A stretch of DNA of 64,000 nucleotides, from NCBI RefSeq assembly GCF_014196845.1, contig NZ_JACIEM010000004.1, forward strand, positions 310,001 to 374,000, written 5' to 3'. Shown here piece after piece: positions 50,181 to 59,145 of the stretch. Source of the DNA: Aurantimonas endophytica (GTDB lineage Bacteria > Pseudomonadota > Alphaproteobacteria > Rhizobiales > Rhizobiaceae). Position 1 is the first letter of the stretch; the number at the start of each line of letters is the position of its first letter. The notes below the pieces were generated by a model. It saw only the letters and a list, made by a program, of their open reading frames with translations. It made no database searches and was not told the origin of the DNA. The position numbers and the translations under genes are program-made.

Positions 50181-50592
50181 GGGATACCCCCGGATGTCGT
50201 CCCCGGCCGGCATGATCTTCCGGCCTTTGTCTGTGCTCTCAGAAGCCACAATGCACGAGGGGCGAGAAGGTCCCGTTGAAACTCATCGACAAGTTTGTCT
50301 CAAATGCCGCGGATCGGGCAGGAAGGTCGTCGCCTCGGACCGTCGGCCGTGAAACCCCAGGAAAGCCAGGCTTTTGAGGCAGATTCGCCGTGCTATCGAT
50401 GCGTTAACCATATCCGCATTCGATCCCACCGGAATCAAGGACTTGGCTCCCCGGCGGGCCGTGGCGGGCGGATGTTCGCCCCGGTTTTATGGCTTCCTTA
50501 AACCGTCCCTACCATGATCGCCTTCGAAGCCGGGACAGCAAGCCTTGCCAAGATCCGGCTCCCCACGCAGTGAATTGAGTACGAGTAGGCGA
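50181..50592. other. Intergenic region with CtrA-like and GANTC sites
   Basis: This 412-base gap precedes the PAS kinase. It includes GATTC (50382-50386), TTAACCAT (50404-50411) and GAATC (50432-50436). No gene is supported. Confidence 0.5.
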
Positions 50593-52395
50593 ATGATCGA
50601 AGCGTCGGGAGCGAGACGGGATGGGTATGCGGCGAATGCCGTGGCTCGTCTTCTTCGCGAGCGCCTGGACGAGCTCGTGGCACCCGGCGTCAGGGAGCCC
50701 GGCGAACGTCGGCTGCATGCCTGGTCGATCGGGGTCCTCATCGCCACGGGTCTGGCCGCGACCGTGGCATCGCCGATCCTCGCGGCGCTGGGCACGGACG
50801 TCACCATCGTCGTCGCGCCGCTGGTGCTGGCAGGGCTGCTGCTGGCCGCCGCCGCCTATCTCTCGAATCGCCGCAGCATCGATGCCGCGGCCTGGCTCTA
50901 TGGCACGCTGGCGGTCGGCGCGGCGGGCGCCGCGATCTTCTGGCTCGAAGCCGGCTCGCCGAGCTGGCTGCTGGTCCTCGCGGCCCTGCCGGTCGAGGCG
51001 CTGCTGGCACGGCGCCGGCAGCTGGCCCTCGCCCTGGCGGGCTCGCTGGTCGCTATGGCGGTCGCCGGGACGCTTTTCGGCGGAATCCCGGCGGTTTCCT
51101 TCGGGATCGGCGACGTCATCGCCATCGCTCTGGTTCTTGCCCATGCCGGATTTGCCGTACGCCGTCTGCTGGCACGCCGGCAGGCGCGGCTTGCCGCAAC
51201 CCGTGCCGCGGATAGCCCGGACCTTGCGGCAGCGGCAGAGTTCTTCGATGCGGCATGGCTGCGCGTCGACCGCGACGGCAGCATCCTCGCCGTCTCTGCC
51301 GCGGCCCGCGTTCTGGTCGCGATGGACGAGACGGAGACGGCCGGCGGGTTGTTCGCCCGGATCCACCCGGCGGATCAGGCAGGGCTTGCCGAAGCGCTCG
51401 ACGCGGCCGGCCGCGAGAGCGGAAAGCGGCGTGTCGAACTCCGGCTGCGCCGGCGCGACGGCACCTGGCGGCCGAGCGTCGCGACGCTCGCCGCGGTGCC
51501 GGGCGGCGCGGCGATCGACGTCGCGATCAACGCGCTGGTCGAGGATCGCCCGGATGCCCGCGCCTTGCAGACGGCGCTCGAGACGGCCAACCAGTCGTCG
51601 GCGGCCAAGAGCCATTTCCTCGCCGCCGTCAGCCACGAACTGCGCACGCCGCTCAACGCCATCATCGGCTTCTCCGACATTCTCCACCAGGAGTTCTTCG
51701 GCGGCTTCGAGAGCGAGCGGCAGAAGGAATATGTCGGCCTGATCCGCCAGTCCGGGCAGCATCTGTTGTCGGTGGTCAACAGCCTGCTCGATGTCTCCAA
51801 GATCGAGGCCGGCCGCTACGAGCTGGTGCCCGAATCGTTCTCGCCGTCCGAGGCGATGGCGGCGGCGGCGGACCTTGTGCGGGACGAGGCGCAGCAGAAG
51901 GGCTTGCGGCTGGACCTGCGGCCCTGCAGCGTCGAGACCATCGTCGCCGATCGCCGGGCCTGCCACCAGATCCTCCTCAACCTTCTGTCGAACGCGGTGA
52001 AGTTCACCGACAGCGGCGTCGTCACGCTGGAAGCCCGCTCCGATGCCGATTCGATCGAGATCTGCGTCAGCGATACCGGCATTGGCATCGCCGAGGCCGA
52101 TATCGACATGCTGGGCCGGCCCTTCGTGCAGGTTTCCTGCGGTACTGCCCGGCGCTATCAGGGCACCGGTCTCGGCCTGTCGCTGGTGAAGGGCCTGGCC
52201 GAGCTGCATGGCGGGAGTTTTGCGATGACAAGCCAGCCGGCGATCGGCACGATGGTGACGATCCGCCTGCCGCGCGATTGCACGAAGATCGAAGAACCGT
52301 CATCTCTTCCTAAGGAAAACATCGTAGCTCTGAGTGATGCCCGCACCAAAACGAACCCCATCCCGAAGCTCGAAGAAGCACGTCGCTCGGCGTAG
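50593..52395 (+). CDS. PAS domain membrane sensor histidine kinase
   Basis: The 600-residue kinase has a membrane domain of about five hydrophobic segments (residues about 45-190), a PAS-like domain (about 214-315), and a HisKA/HATPase core with His348 in AAVSHELRTPLNAII, LLNLLSNAVKFTDSG and GTGLGLSLVKGL. This format resembles cell-cycle or development-linked alphaproteobacterial kinases such as PdhS or PleC relatives, but a specific orthologue cannot be named. The last 59 bases overlap the next gene in another frame. ATG at 50593 follows an AGG site. Confidence 0.88.
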   Translation: MIEASGARRDGYAANAVARLLRERLDELVAPGVREPGERRLHAWSIGVLIATGLAATVASPILAALGTDVTIVVAPLVLAGLLLAAAAYLSNRRSIDAAAWLYGTLAVGAAGAAIFWLEAGSPSWLLVLAALPVEALLARRRQLALALAGSLVAMAVAGTLFGGIPAVSFGIGDVIAIALVLAHAGFAVRRLLARRQARLAATRAADSPDLAAAAEFFDAAWLRVDRDGSILAVSAAARVLVAMDETETAGGLFARIHPADQAGLAEALDAAGRESGKRRVELRLRRRDGTWRPSVATLAAVPGGAAIDVAINALVEDRPDARALQTALETANQSSAAKSHFLAAVSHELRTPLNAIIGFSDILHQEFFGGFESERQKEYVGLIRQSGQHLLSVVNSLLDVSKIEAGRYELVPESFSPSEAMAAAADLVRDEAQQKGLRLDLRPCSVETIVADRRACHQILLNLLSNAVKFTDSGVVTLEARSDADSIEICVSDTGIGIAEADIDMLGRPFVQVSCGTARRYQGTGLGLSLVKGLAELHGGSFAMTSQPAIGTMVTIRLPRDCTKIEEPSSLPKENIVALSDARTKTNPIPKLEEARRSA

Positions 52396-53167
52396 CCTCG
52401 GCGGCCGGTTGCTGCCGGTTGCCGGAGGGCTGCTGTCGCTCGGCGGCCGTGGCGCCCGGGCCGGCGGTGCCGTGCTGGCGCGCCGCCCGGCGCTGTCGGC
52501 CGGCCTTGCCGCCTTCGGCCTCCTGTTCGGCTCGATGGCCGCCAACGCGATCTATGGGCAGCCCGGCAAGCATCCGCAGCCGCTGCTGGCGACCCGGGGC
52601 GATTCGCCCGGCGTCGTGACGGCAACGCTCGGCAACGACAGCCGCCTGATGCCGGTGCCGCTGGTCGAGGAGGTCCAGTCGGCGCTTTCGTCGGCCGGCT
52701 ACTATCAGGCGACAATCGACGGCAGGCCGGGACCGGCCACCGAGGCGGCCGTGAAGGCCTTCCAGAAGGCGCATGGACTGCCCGTTGACGGTGCGGCGAC
52801 GCCGCAGCTGCTGGCGAATGTGCGTAAGCTGGGCGCGTCCGAACCGGGCGTGCCGGACGCGATGGCCGTCGCCAGTCTCGAGGAGCGCATGGGCCGGACC
52901 AGCCGGCCGCTGGTGCAGGACGAGACCACCGAGGTCGCGGAAGACCCGCTGTCGACGCTGTCGACGCTCAGCGAGGACGAACTGGTGCGGCGGATCCAGG
53001 CGGGGCTGAACGCCGCGCAGGTCGCCGAACTGTCGGCCGACGGCATCGTCGGCGAGCGCACCCGGGCGGCGATCCGAACCTTCGAAGCCCTGGAGGGCCT
53101 GGAGGTCACCGGTACCCCCGACCCGAAGATCCTCGAGCGACTGATCGAGATCGGCGCCATCCAGTGA
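52337..53167 (+). CDS. Peptidoglycan-binding domain protein, membrane-anchored
   Basis: The 276-residue protein has a basic N-terminus, a hydrophobic anchor (about residues 45-73) and a peptidoglycan-binding_1 domain (VEEVQSALSSAGYYQATIDG...AVKAFQKAHGLPVDG, about 108-160). A weaker second repeat near the C-terminus contains RTRAAIRTFEALEGL. It overlaps the kinase gene by 59 bases, so its translation is probably coupled. Likely a periplasmic or septal wall-binding protein; enzymatic domains are absent. Confidence 0.8.
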   Translation: MPAPKRTPSRSSKKHVARRSLGGRLLPVAGGLLSLGGRGARAGGAVLARRPALSAGLAAFGLLFGSMAANAIYGQPGKHPQPLLATRGDSPGVVTATLGNDSRLMPVPLVEEVQSALSSAGYYQATIDGRPGPATEAAVKAFQKAHGLPVDGAATPQLLANVRKLGASEPGVPDAMAVASLEERMGRTSRPLVQDETTEVAEDPLSTLSTLSEDELVRRIQAGLNAAQVAELSADGIVGERTRAAIRTFEALEGLEVTGTPDPKILERLIEIGAIQ

Positions 53168-53177
53168 CGCCGGCGCG

Positions 53178-53510
53178 ATGCGCGTAACCAGCGATCTCTT
53201 CGTCGCCCAGCTGCTGCGCCGGCTGTTCGCCGACGGGGCCTTCGCCGCCGTGGTGCGACGCGGCGCGGAGGCGGCCGGGGCGATCTTCGTCATTGCGCGC
53301 GGGCGCTCGGGCGATGTGCGGCTCTACGGGCCGGCGCCGCAGAGCTTCGGCGAGGAGGACGGCTCGCGCCGCTTCATGGCGGAGCCGGCCATGGACGATG
53401 CGGCGATGGAGCAGCGGCTCGCCCGCGAGGCGCGCTTCGATCCCGATTACTGGGTGGTGGAGATCGAGACCGACGACGTCGCCACCTATCTCGACATCGT
53501 CGAGGAATGA
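53178..53510 (+). CDS. DUF1491 family protein
   Basis: The 110-residue protein matches DUF1491: VTSDLFVAQLLRRLFADGAFAAVVRRG, then GAIFVIARGRSGDVRLYGPAPQ and DYWVVEIETDDV. The domain has no known function and is restricted mainly to alphaproteobacteria. It follows the peptidoglycan-binding gene by 10 bases, so it is likely in the same transcript. Confidence 0.85.
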   Translation: MRVTSDLFVAQLLRRLFADGAFAAVVRRGAEAAGAIFVIARGRSGDVRLYGPAPQSFGEEDGSRRFMAEPAMDDAAMEQRLAREARFDPDYWVVEIETDDVATYLDIVEE

Positions 53511-53538
53511 CCGGGATCGCCGGAGGCGATGACGCCGT

Positions 53539-54555
53539 CTAGCGGGTGCCGGACGTCGCAGTGGCCGTCGGGGCCGAGCGGCGCCGGCCGAAGGCGGCAC
53601 GCGGCGCGGCGGTGCGCAGCCGCGGCTCGAGCTCGGCGGCCCGAGGCTGCAGCGCGGGAGAGGCTGTACGCATCGGCCGCGGCGCCGCCATGCGCAGACG
53701 CATGCGGCAGATATCGGCGTCGAGGTCGCGGTAACGGCCCTTCATCGCCTGGAAGGCGTGGACGTCGAGCCCGATGCGCGGCTTCAGCAGCATGATGATC
53801 GTCAGCGCGTCGCCGCTGCCGATGCGCATCGCCTTCAGCGCCGATGCAAGCATGTCGCCCTCGGGCTCTGCGACGAGTTCCGTCATCGTTTCCGGCCCAA
53901 GGTCCAGAAGCTGTGCCAGTCCGCGATAGGCGCGGCCGATTTCGCCGGCGCGCGCAGCAGCGATGATCTCCTTGACGGTGCCGGGCGTGGTCGAGGTCCT
54001 CGGCGCGGCGCCGGGCTGGACGAGCATGCGAAGCGTCGCGCGGGCCTCGGCGGCGGACGCCGGGATTGCGGCGGGAAGGGGGGCGGCGGCGGCTCGTGGA
54101 GCCATCGCGCTCACGGCGGCCAGCGGCGCGGTCTCGACGCGGGGCTCGCGCGGCCGGGTTTCGGCGGCCGGTTGCGCGTCGCCTCGTGCTGCGGCGATCT
54201 GGCGGAGAAGCGGGTCGGGCGAGCCTGCCAGCGTCGCGATGTCCTCGGCGGTGAGGCAGCGGCTGGCGCGCAGGAACGGCTCGGCGATGGGGGCGGGCGC
54301 GGCGAGCAGGCATTCGACGACGGCGCGCGGCAGCGACGGGGCGGCGGCGAGAGTGAAGGCGATGCCCGACTGGGTCTCGAGGGTGAGCTTGCCCCAGACC
54401 GGCACGAGCAGCCGTCCGAGGCTGCGGGCCTGGTGCTCGCTCGGGCTGCGGAGCGCGGCGTAGCTCGCCACGGCGGCGCGCACGACCGTATCGAACCCGC
54501 CGCGCCCGGCTTCCTTCTCGAGCGAGCGAAAGATGCGCGGCGCCTCGTCCTTCAT
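53539..54555 (-). CDS. DUF2336 domain protein
   Basis: The 338-residue protein has the helical, HEAT-like DUF2336 domain in its N-terminal third (SLGRLLVPVWGKLTLETQSGIAFTLAA, LTAEDIATLAGSPDPLLRQIA), then an Ala/Pro-rich linker and a helical C-terminal part (AAARAGEIGRAYRGLAQLL, AFQAMKGRYRDLDADICRMR). DUF2336 proteins are typical of alphaproteobacteria and unknown in function. The gene converges with DUF1491 (28 bases). The intergenic side toward the 58-residue microprotein carries a CtrA-like box. Confidence 0.8.
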   Translation of the reverse strand: MKDEAPRIFRSLEKEAGRGGFDTVVRAAVASYAALRSPSEHQARSLGRLLVPVWGKLTLETQSGIAFTLAAAPSLPRAVVECLLAAPAPIAEPFLRASRCLTAEDIATLAGSPDPLLRQIAAARGDAQPAAETRPREPRVETAPLAAVSAMAPRAAAAPLPAAIPASAAEARATLRMLVQPGAAPRTSTTPGTVKEIIAAARAGEIGRAYRGLAQLLDLGPETMTELVAEPEGDMLASALKAMRIGSGDALTIIMLLKPRIGLDVHAFQAMKGRYRDLDADICRMRLRMAAPRPMRTASPALQPRAAELEPRLRTAAPRAAFGRRRSAPTATATSGTR

Positions 54556-54613
54556 CGAATTCCCGGATAGTTGATCGTTCGTTTCCCCGGTCGAAAGGAT
54601 TATGCAAGATATA

Positions 54614-54628
54614 TTAGCAAGCTGTTAA
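54614..54628. promoter_or_regulatory. CtrA-like box between DUF2336 and a 58-residue gene
   Basis: TTAGCAAGCTGTTAA fits TTAA-N7-TTAA with one mismatch (TTAG). It lies 59-73 bases before the DUF2336 start (minus) and 77-91 before the microprotein start (plus), in an AT-richer stretch. Confidence 0.5.
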
Positions 54629-54704
54629 CTCCGCGCCGGTCTTCTGAAGCCGGATTGCTTACCCAGCGGCAGGAGCCGGGCGCAGACGAGAGGAGGACAC
54701 GATC

Positions 54705-54881
54705 GTGGGAGAGATCGTCGCTTTGCAGACCGCGCGGCCGCGAGCCAAGCTGGGCGAGAGACGGGCCGCAAACGCCGAGCGTTCGGGCAAGATCGTCTTC
54801 CTGCCCTGCATCAGGCGGGAACGGCTGGTGCCGCCGACGGACGCCACCAAGCCGATCCAGGGCAGCCAGATGACGATGTGA
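54705..54881 (+). CDS. 58-residue putative small protein
   Basis: GTG start at 54705 is preceded by AGGAGG at eight bases, a strong site. The product reads MGEIVALQTARPRAKL..., continues through KIVFLPCIRRERLVPP and ends QGSQMTM. It is basic, with no membrane segment and a single Cys. An overlapping minus-strand frame is not protein-like. Not recognised as a family; the divergent DUF2336 gene and the CtrA-like box between them suggest shared control. Confidence 0.65.
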   Translation: MGEIVALQTARPRAKLGERRAANAERSGKIVFLPCIRRERLVPPTDATKPIQGSQMTM

Positions 54882-54896
54882 CCTGCAGCCTGGGCG

Positions 54897-55520
54897 TCAG
54901 CCGCCCTGGCTGGACGGGATGTTGGCGGCGACCGGCTCGTTGGGGACGCAGGCCAGGGACTGCACGAAGGCATCGATCGACGGGCGCTTGCTCTCCTCGT
55001 CGACGAGGACGCGGATCGTCATGTAGCCCTCCACGAGACTCACCTCGACGGGGATGGAAGTCGACTCGCGGTCCATGCCGAGTTCGTCCGCCGCATCGAT
55101 GATCTGCTGCGGCGTGCCGACCAGAAGGTCGAACGTGCCGGCGACGGCCGAGCGGTCGTTGATGCTGTAGAGATTGTCGCCGCGGCGATCGTAGATCGAT
55201 GCCGACCAGAACGGCGCGTCGCTCTGGGCGGCGAACATCCGGACCGGCCCCTCGGCGAGCGAGAAGCGGCAGCTGGCGGCGATGAAGGCCGGATCGACGA
55301 AGGCAAAATCGTGCCGCTGCGAGCCTGCCGGCGGGGCGATCTGATCGGGACCCTCGACCCGCAGCGGCTCGACGCGGACGACCTCGTACATGTCGCCCAG
55401 CCCGGACAACCGGCCCCAGGCATTGTTCTCGGCGACCGTCGGCATGATGAAGATCACCGCGATGTGGACGAGAACGGCGCCGACCAGCCCGACCGCGATT
55501 ACCAGGAGCAGCTTACCCAT
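54897..55520 (-). CDS. DUF1254-type domain protein, short form
   Basis: The 207-residue protein has an N-terminal membrane segment (about 4-26) and a domain resembling DUF1254 (DMYEVVRVEPLRVEGPDQIA, then FVDPAFIAASCRFSLAEGPVRM, and SIYDRRGDNLYSINDRSA). Its start overlaps the end of the DUF1214-type gene by eight bases. In larger bacterial proteins the DUF1254 and DUF1214 domains occur fused; here they are separate adjacent genes. Function unknown, likely periplasmic. Confidence 0.75.
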   Translation of the reverse strand: MGKLLLVIAVGLVGAVLVHIAVIFIMPTVAENNAWGRLSGLGDMYEVVRVEPLRVEGPDQIAPPAGSQRHDFAFVDPAFIAASCRFSLAEGPVRMFAAQSDAPFWSASIYDRRGDNLYSINDRSAVAGTFDLLVGTPQQIIDAADELGMDRESTSIPVEVSLVEGYMTIRVLVDEESKRPSIDAFVQSLACVPNEPVAANIPSSQGG

Positions 55521-56097
55521 CGAGGCACTTCTCCAGCGTCAGTTCCGGCAGGACGACATTGGCGACGCCGCTGGCGGCACTGACCGGCGTGTCGTAGAGC
55601 GACAGGGCGAGGACCAGAGGACCCGTGCCCGACGTCGCCAGCCAGTTGCCGGCTCTTGCAAGCGGCCCGACGGCGATCGCGAAGGAATTGTCCTCGGCAC
55701 GCATCAGATTGTTCGAGGTCAGCCAGGCGACCCGGCCGGAGCCCGGCTGGAGCAGCCTTCCCTCCTGCGAGTACGGCGCGATCGTCCAGACACGGGCGGC
55801 CGGGGCCTCGCCGACAACCTTGTACTGGCATTCGCGCCGGAGCGGCCGCCCCGAAGCGTCGCGGTCGGCGGTGAACTGCACGCCCTCGCCGAGGCCGAGC
55901 GTCAGATTGCCGACCTTGGCCAGCCGCGCCTTCGAATAGGGATCGGCGTCGGGTGCGCCGGCGGTCGGGTTGGCGAACCACGGGCCGACCGCCACCGTGC
56001 CGATCTCGGCCGACTGGTCGAGCGCCCAGCGGGCGGACCAGCCACCGAGGCCGAGCGCGATGGCAAGCGCCATGATGACGAAGAGGGTGAAGCGCAT
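55513..56097 (-). CDS. DUF1214-type domain protein
   Basis: The 194-residue protein has an N-terminal hydrophobic segment (about 4-22) and a DUF1214-like beta-rich domain: YKVVGEAPAARVWTIAPYSQ, then NNLMRAEDNSFAIAVGPLARAGNWLATSG and LVLALSLYDTPV. It is upstream of the DUF1254-type gene, overlaps it by eight bases, and follows the PBP1A gene by 41 bases on the same strand. Confidence 0.8.
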   Translation of the reverse strand: MRFTLFVIMALAIALGLGGWSARWALDQSAEIGTVAVGPWFANPTAGAPDADPYSKARLAKVGNLTLGLGEGVQFTADRDASGRPLRRECQYKVVGEAPAARVWTIAPYSQEGRLLQPGSGRVAWLTSNNLMRAEDNSFAIAVGPLARAGNWLATSGTGPLVLALSLYDTPVSAASGVANVVLPELTLEKCLDG

Positions 56098-56138
56098 GCG
56101 CCGAAAAATCCCGATCCGGTAACCCGCTGGCGGACGAC

Positions 56139-58337
56139 CTATTGCTGTGCGTCGTCGCCTGTCGCGCGCGCGGAGGCAAGCTTTTCGGGTTCGAGCGGCG
56201 GCAATTCGTCGAAGGCCGTGGCGATACCGGACAGGACGTCCTGCGCCGCGCCGGTCAGCGTCTCGAGGCGCGGCGGCGGCTCGGCGCCTTCGGCGACGGC
56301 AACCTCGGCCTTCGCCTCCGGGAACGGGTTCTCGAGATAGGGGATCGGCTTCAGGTCGATGTTCTGGTGCGCCGTCTCCATGAAACGCTGCCACGTCATC
56401 GCCGGCAGCGTGCCGCCGGTCATGTTCCGGGTCGGGCGGTAATTGTCGTTCCCAAACCAGACGGCGCCGATGTAGTTGCCGGTGAAGCCGACGAACCACG
56501 CGTCGCGGTAGCTCTGCGTCGTGCCGGTCTTGCCGCCGACGCGGGTCATCGACAGCTGCGCGCGCCGCGCCGTGCCCTGCTCGGTGACCCCGACGAGCAT
56601 CTCGTTCATCGATTTCGCCGCGTCCTCGGTGAGCACGCGGTGGCGCTCCGGCATGTCGCGCCGCGCGTCCCACAGGACCTTGCCGGACGCGTCGGTGAGC
56701 TGGATCACCGCATGGCGATGGGCATCCATGCCGCCATTGGCGAAGACGCCGTAGGCCGTCGCCTGGTCGAGGACGGTGACCTCGCTGGTGCCGAGCGGCA
56801 TCGTCTTGTCGCTGCGCAGCGGCGAGGCGATGCCCATCTCGTGGGCGAGGTTGGTGACATTCTCCAGCCCGACCTTCTGGCCGAGCTTGACCGCCGGAAT
56901 GTTCAGCGATCGAGCGAGGGCGTTGCTGAGGGATACCGTGCCCGCAAAGGAGCGGCCGTAATTCTGCGGCGACCAGTTGCCGATGGTGATCGGGCTGTCG
57001 ACGATCGTGTCGGTCGGCTTCATGCCCTGCTGCATGGCCGCGGCATAGACATAGACCTTGAAGGAAGACCCCGGCTGGCGCTGCGCCCGCGTCGCACGGT
57101 TGAACTGCGAGACGCCGTAATCCCTGCCGCCGACCATCGCCCGCACGCCGCCGTCCTCGCCGATGATGACCATGGCGCCTTCGTCGACGGCGTAGTTCTT
57201 GCCGAACTGCAGGAGGTGATACTCGACCGATTCGTCGGCAAGCTTCTGCAGGCCCATGTCGAGCGTCGTGCGCGCCACGAAGGTGCGCTCCGGCAGGCCG
57301 GCCTCGTTGGCGAGGCGCTGGACCTCGTCGAAGGCGAAATCCAGGAAGTAGTCCGGCGACTGGATGGCGGAGCGATCGACGGCAACCGCCGGCTGGCGAC
57401 GCGCCGCGACGACCTGGCCCTCGGTCATGAAATTCGCCTGGACCATGTTGGTCAGGACGACGTTGGCGCGGGCACGGGCGGCGGGGAGGTTGATGTGCGG
57501 GGCGTAGCGGGCCGGCGCCTTGAACAGGCCGGCGAGCATCGCCGACTCGGCCAGCGAGACGTCCCTGATGTCCTTGTCGAAATAGAACTCGGCCGCCGCT
57601 GCGGCGCCGAAGGTGCCGCCGCCCATATAGGCGCGGTCGAGATACATCGCGAGGATCTCGCGCTTGGTGAGGTTCGCCTCCAGCCACAGCGACAGGAAGG
57701 CTTCCTTGATCTTGCGGTCGATCGTGCGCTCGTTGGTCAGGAAGACGTTCTTGGCGAGCTGCTGGGTCAGCGTCGAGCCGCCTTGGACGACGCCGCCGGC
57801 GCGGGCATTCTCGGTCAGGGCCCGCAGGAGACCGAAGAAGTCGATGCCGATATGATCGAAGAAGCGGCGATCCTCGGTGGCGAGCAGTGCCTTGATGAAC
57901 TGGTCCGGCAGTTCGTCGATCGGCACCGCGTCGGAACGCAGCACGCCGCGCCGGCCGATCTCGTTGCCGTGGCGGTCGAGGAACATCACCGCGTAGTCGA
58001 CATTCTGCGGCAGGCCGTTGGCGGTGACCTTCATCGCCGGCTGCGCCAGCGCCAGCAGCATGACGAAGCCGACGAGGCCGAGCGTCAGTCCCTCGCAGGC
58101 GAGCTCGACCGCGACGCGGTTGATGCCGCGGGCGCGGAACTTGCGCGAGAAGATGGTGACCCCTTCCCACCAGGCGGCGAAAGAATGGAAGAATCGCCAC
58201 AGGCTCGAGTCGATCCACGCGTCGATCTCGATCAGCCCCGACGGCTGCCGGCGTTTCCGGGTCGGTTTGGACGGTTCCTGCAACGTCAACCTGTCACTCT
58301 TGGTCGAATTCTGCGGCGAACTGCCCCGCCAGCGCAT
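56139..58337 (-). CDS. Penicillin-binding protein 1A-type transglycosylase/transpeptidase
   Basis: The 732-residue class A PBP has a cytoplasmic basic N-terminus, one membrane anchor (about residues 78-100), a GT51 domain with catalytic Glu155 in ATEDRRFF and [12 protein letters not shown], and a transpeptidase domain with Ser424 in PGSSFK, SLN and KTGTT. The C-terminal 60 residues are Ala/Glu-rich. It is the second class A PBP in the window, besides PBP1C. Two DUF1254/DUF1214 genes lie downstream on the same strand. Confidence 0.94.
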   Translation of the reverse strand: MRWRGSSPQNSTKSDRLTLQEPSKPTRKRRQPSGLIEIDAWIDSSLWRFFHSFAAWWEGVTIFSRKFRARGINRVAVELACEGLTLGLVGFVMLLALAQPAMKVTANGLPQNVDYAVMFLDRHGNEIGRRGVLRSDAVPIDELPDQFIKALLATEDRRFFDHIGIDFFGLLRALTENARAGGVVQGGSTLTQQLAKNVFLTNERTIDRKIKEAFLSLWLEANLTKREILAMYLDRAYMGGGTFGAAAAAEFYFDKDIRDVSLAESAMLAGLFKAPARYAPHINLPAARARANVVLTNMVQANFMTEGQVVAARRQPAVAVDRSAIQSPDYFLDFAFDEVQRLANEAGLPERTFVARTTLDMGLQKLADESVEYHLLQFGKNYAVDEGAMVIIGEDGGVRAMVGGRDYGVSQFNRATRAQRQPGSSFKVYVYAAAMQQGMKPTDTIVDSPITIGNWSPQNYGRSFAGTVSLSNALARSLNIPAVKLGQKVGLENVTNLAHEMGIASPLRSDKTMPLGTSEVTVLDQATAYGVFANGGMDAHRHAVIQLTDASGKVLWDARRDMPERHRVLTEDAAKSMNEMLVGVTEQGTARRAQLSMTRVGGKTGTTQSYRDAWFVGFTGNYIGAVWFGNDNYRPTRNMTGGTLPAMTWQRFMETAHQNIDLKPIPYLENPFPEAKAEVAVAEGAEPPPRLETLTGAAQDVLSGIATAFDELPPLEPEKLASARATGDDAQQ

Positions 58338-58428
58338 GCGACCACCAATGCCCCTTCAGGTGTCACCGCTTCTCCCATATACGTCGGGAAACAGAAAATG
58401 TCCTGAACGATCGGCTCACATTTCCAAG

Positions 58429-58905
58429 ATGGGTGAATCAAGCAACATGCCGTTCTGGCGGGCCAAATCGCTCGAGGCGATGAGCGGGCCGGAATGGGAG
58501 TCGCTGTGCGACGGCTGCGGGCGCTGCTGCCTGAACAAGCTGGAGGACTGGGACACCGGCGAGATCGCCTGGACCAATCTCGCCTGCCAGCTGCTGGACG
58601 GGCAGAGCTGCCGCTGCAGCGACTATGAAAACCGCCATGCGACGGTGCCGGACTGCGTGCAGCTCGACCCGGCGACGGTGCGCCAGCTCTCCTGGCTGCC
58701 GGCGACCTGCGCCTACCGGCTCGTCGCCGAGGGTCGGGACCTCTATTGGTGGCATCATCTCGTCTCCGGCGACCCCGACACGGTGCACCAGGCCGGCATC
58801 TCGGCGCGTGGCCGCACGATCAGCGAGCTCGGCAAGGACGTGGAGGACTACGAGGATCACATCGTCGAATGGCCGGGCGAGAACCCGTTCGAGGACGCGG
58901 CGTGA
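58429..58905 (+). CDS. YcgN-type cysteine cluster protein (UPF0260)
   Basis: The 158-residue protein follows Ycg[14 protein letters not shown], then [19 protein letters not shown] with four Cys, further Cys in [10 protein letters not shown] and VPDCVQLDP, and LPATCAYR. The Cys pattern probably binds metal or an Fe-S cluster. Role unknown. ATG 58429 and 58447 are both possible; the earlier was chosen. It is divergent from PBP1A. Confidence 0.88.
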   Translation: MGESSNMPFWRAKSLEAMSGPEWESLCDGCGRCCLNKLEDWDTGEIAWTNLACQLLDGQSCRCSDYENRHATVPDCVQLDPATVRQLSWLPATCAYRLVAEGRDLYWWHHLVSGDPDTVHQAGISARGRTISELGKDVEDYEDHIVEWPGENPFEDAA

Positions 58906-59032
58906 GGGGGTTGCGGTAAGGCGCCCTCTCAAATTGAGGGAGAGAGGCTTTGCCGAGGACCCAAGTCGCAGAAAAGGCAGGAGAGGGGTGCGGGAGCATC
59001 GATGGCGGGCGGGGGGCGTCGCGGCGAAGATA

Positions 59033-59115
59033 CCCCTCTCTTGCGATTTCTATCGTTTAGCGCCTTCGGCACTAAGCCGATGAAATCGCTTTCTCCCCCT
59101 CAAGGGGGGAGAGGG
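59033..59115 (+). repeat. Family 2 palindromic element, copy b
   Basis: Full copy in forward orientation: CCCCTCTCTTGCGATTTC start, GAAATCGC inner arm and the final CTCCCCC/GGGGGAG hairpin. Located between the YcgN-like and FkbM-like genes. Confidence 0.92.
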
Positions 59116-59145
59116 GAGCCTGCCCATAAAACGGGTCGACGCCGC

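Noticed and set aside
54659-54973. A minus frame over the 58-residue gene
   Set aside because: Ser/Pro/Arg-rich translation with no start signal; the plus frame has a perfect AGGAGG.
55513-58406. Long open frames on both strands in other frames over PBP1A
   Set aside because: The minus frame with all PBP motifs is clear; the others are low-complexity Arg/Asp/Gly-rich translations.
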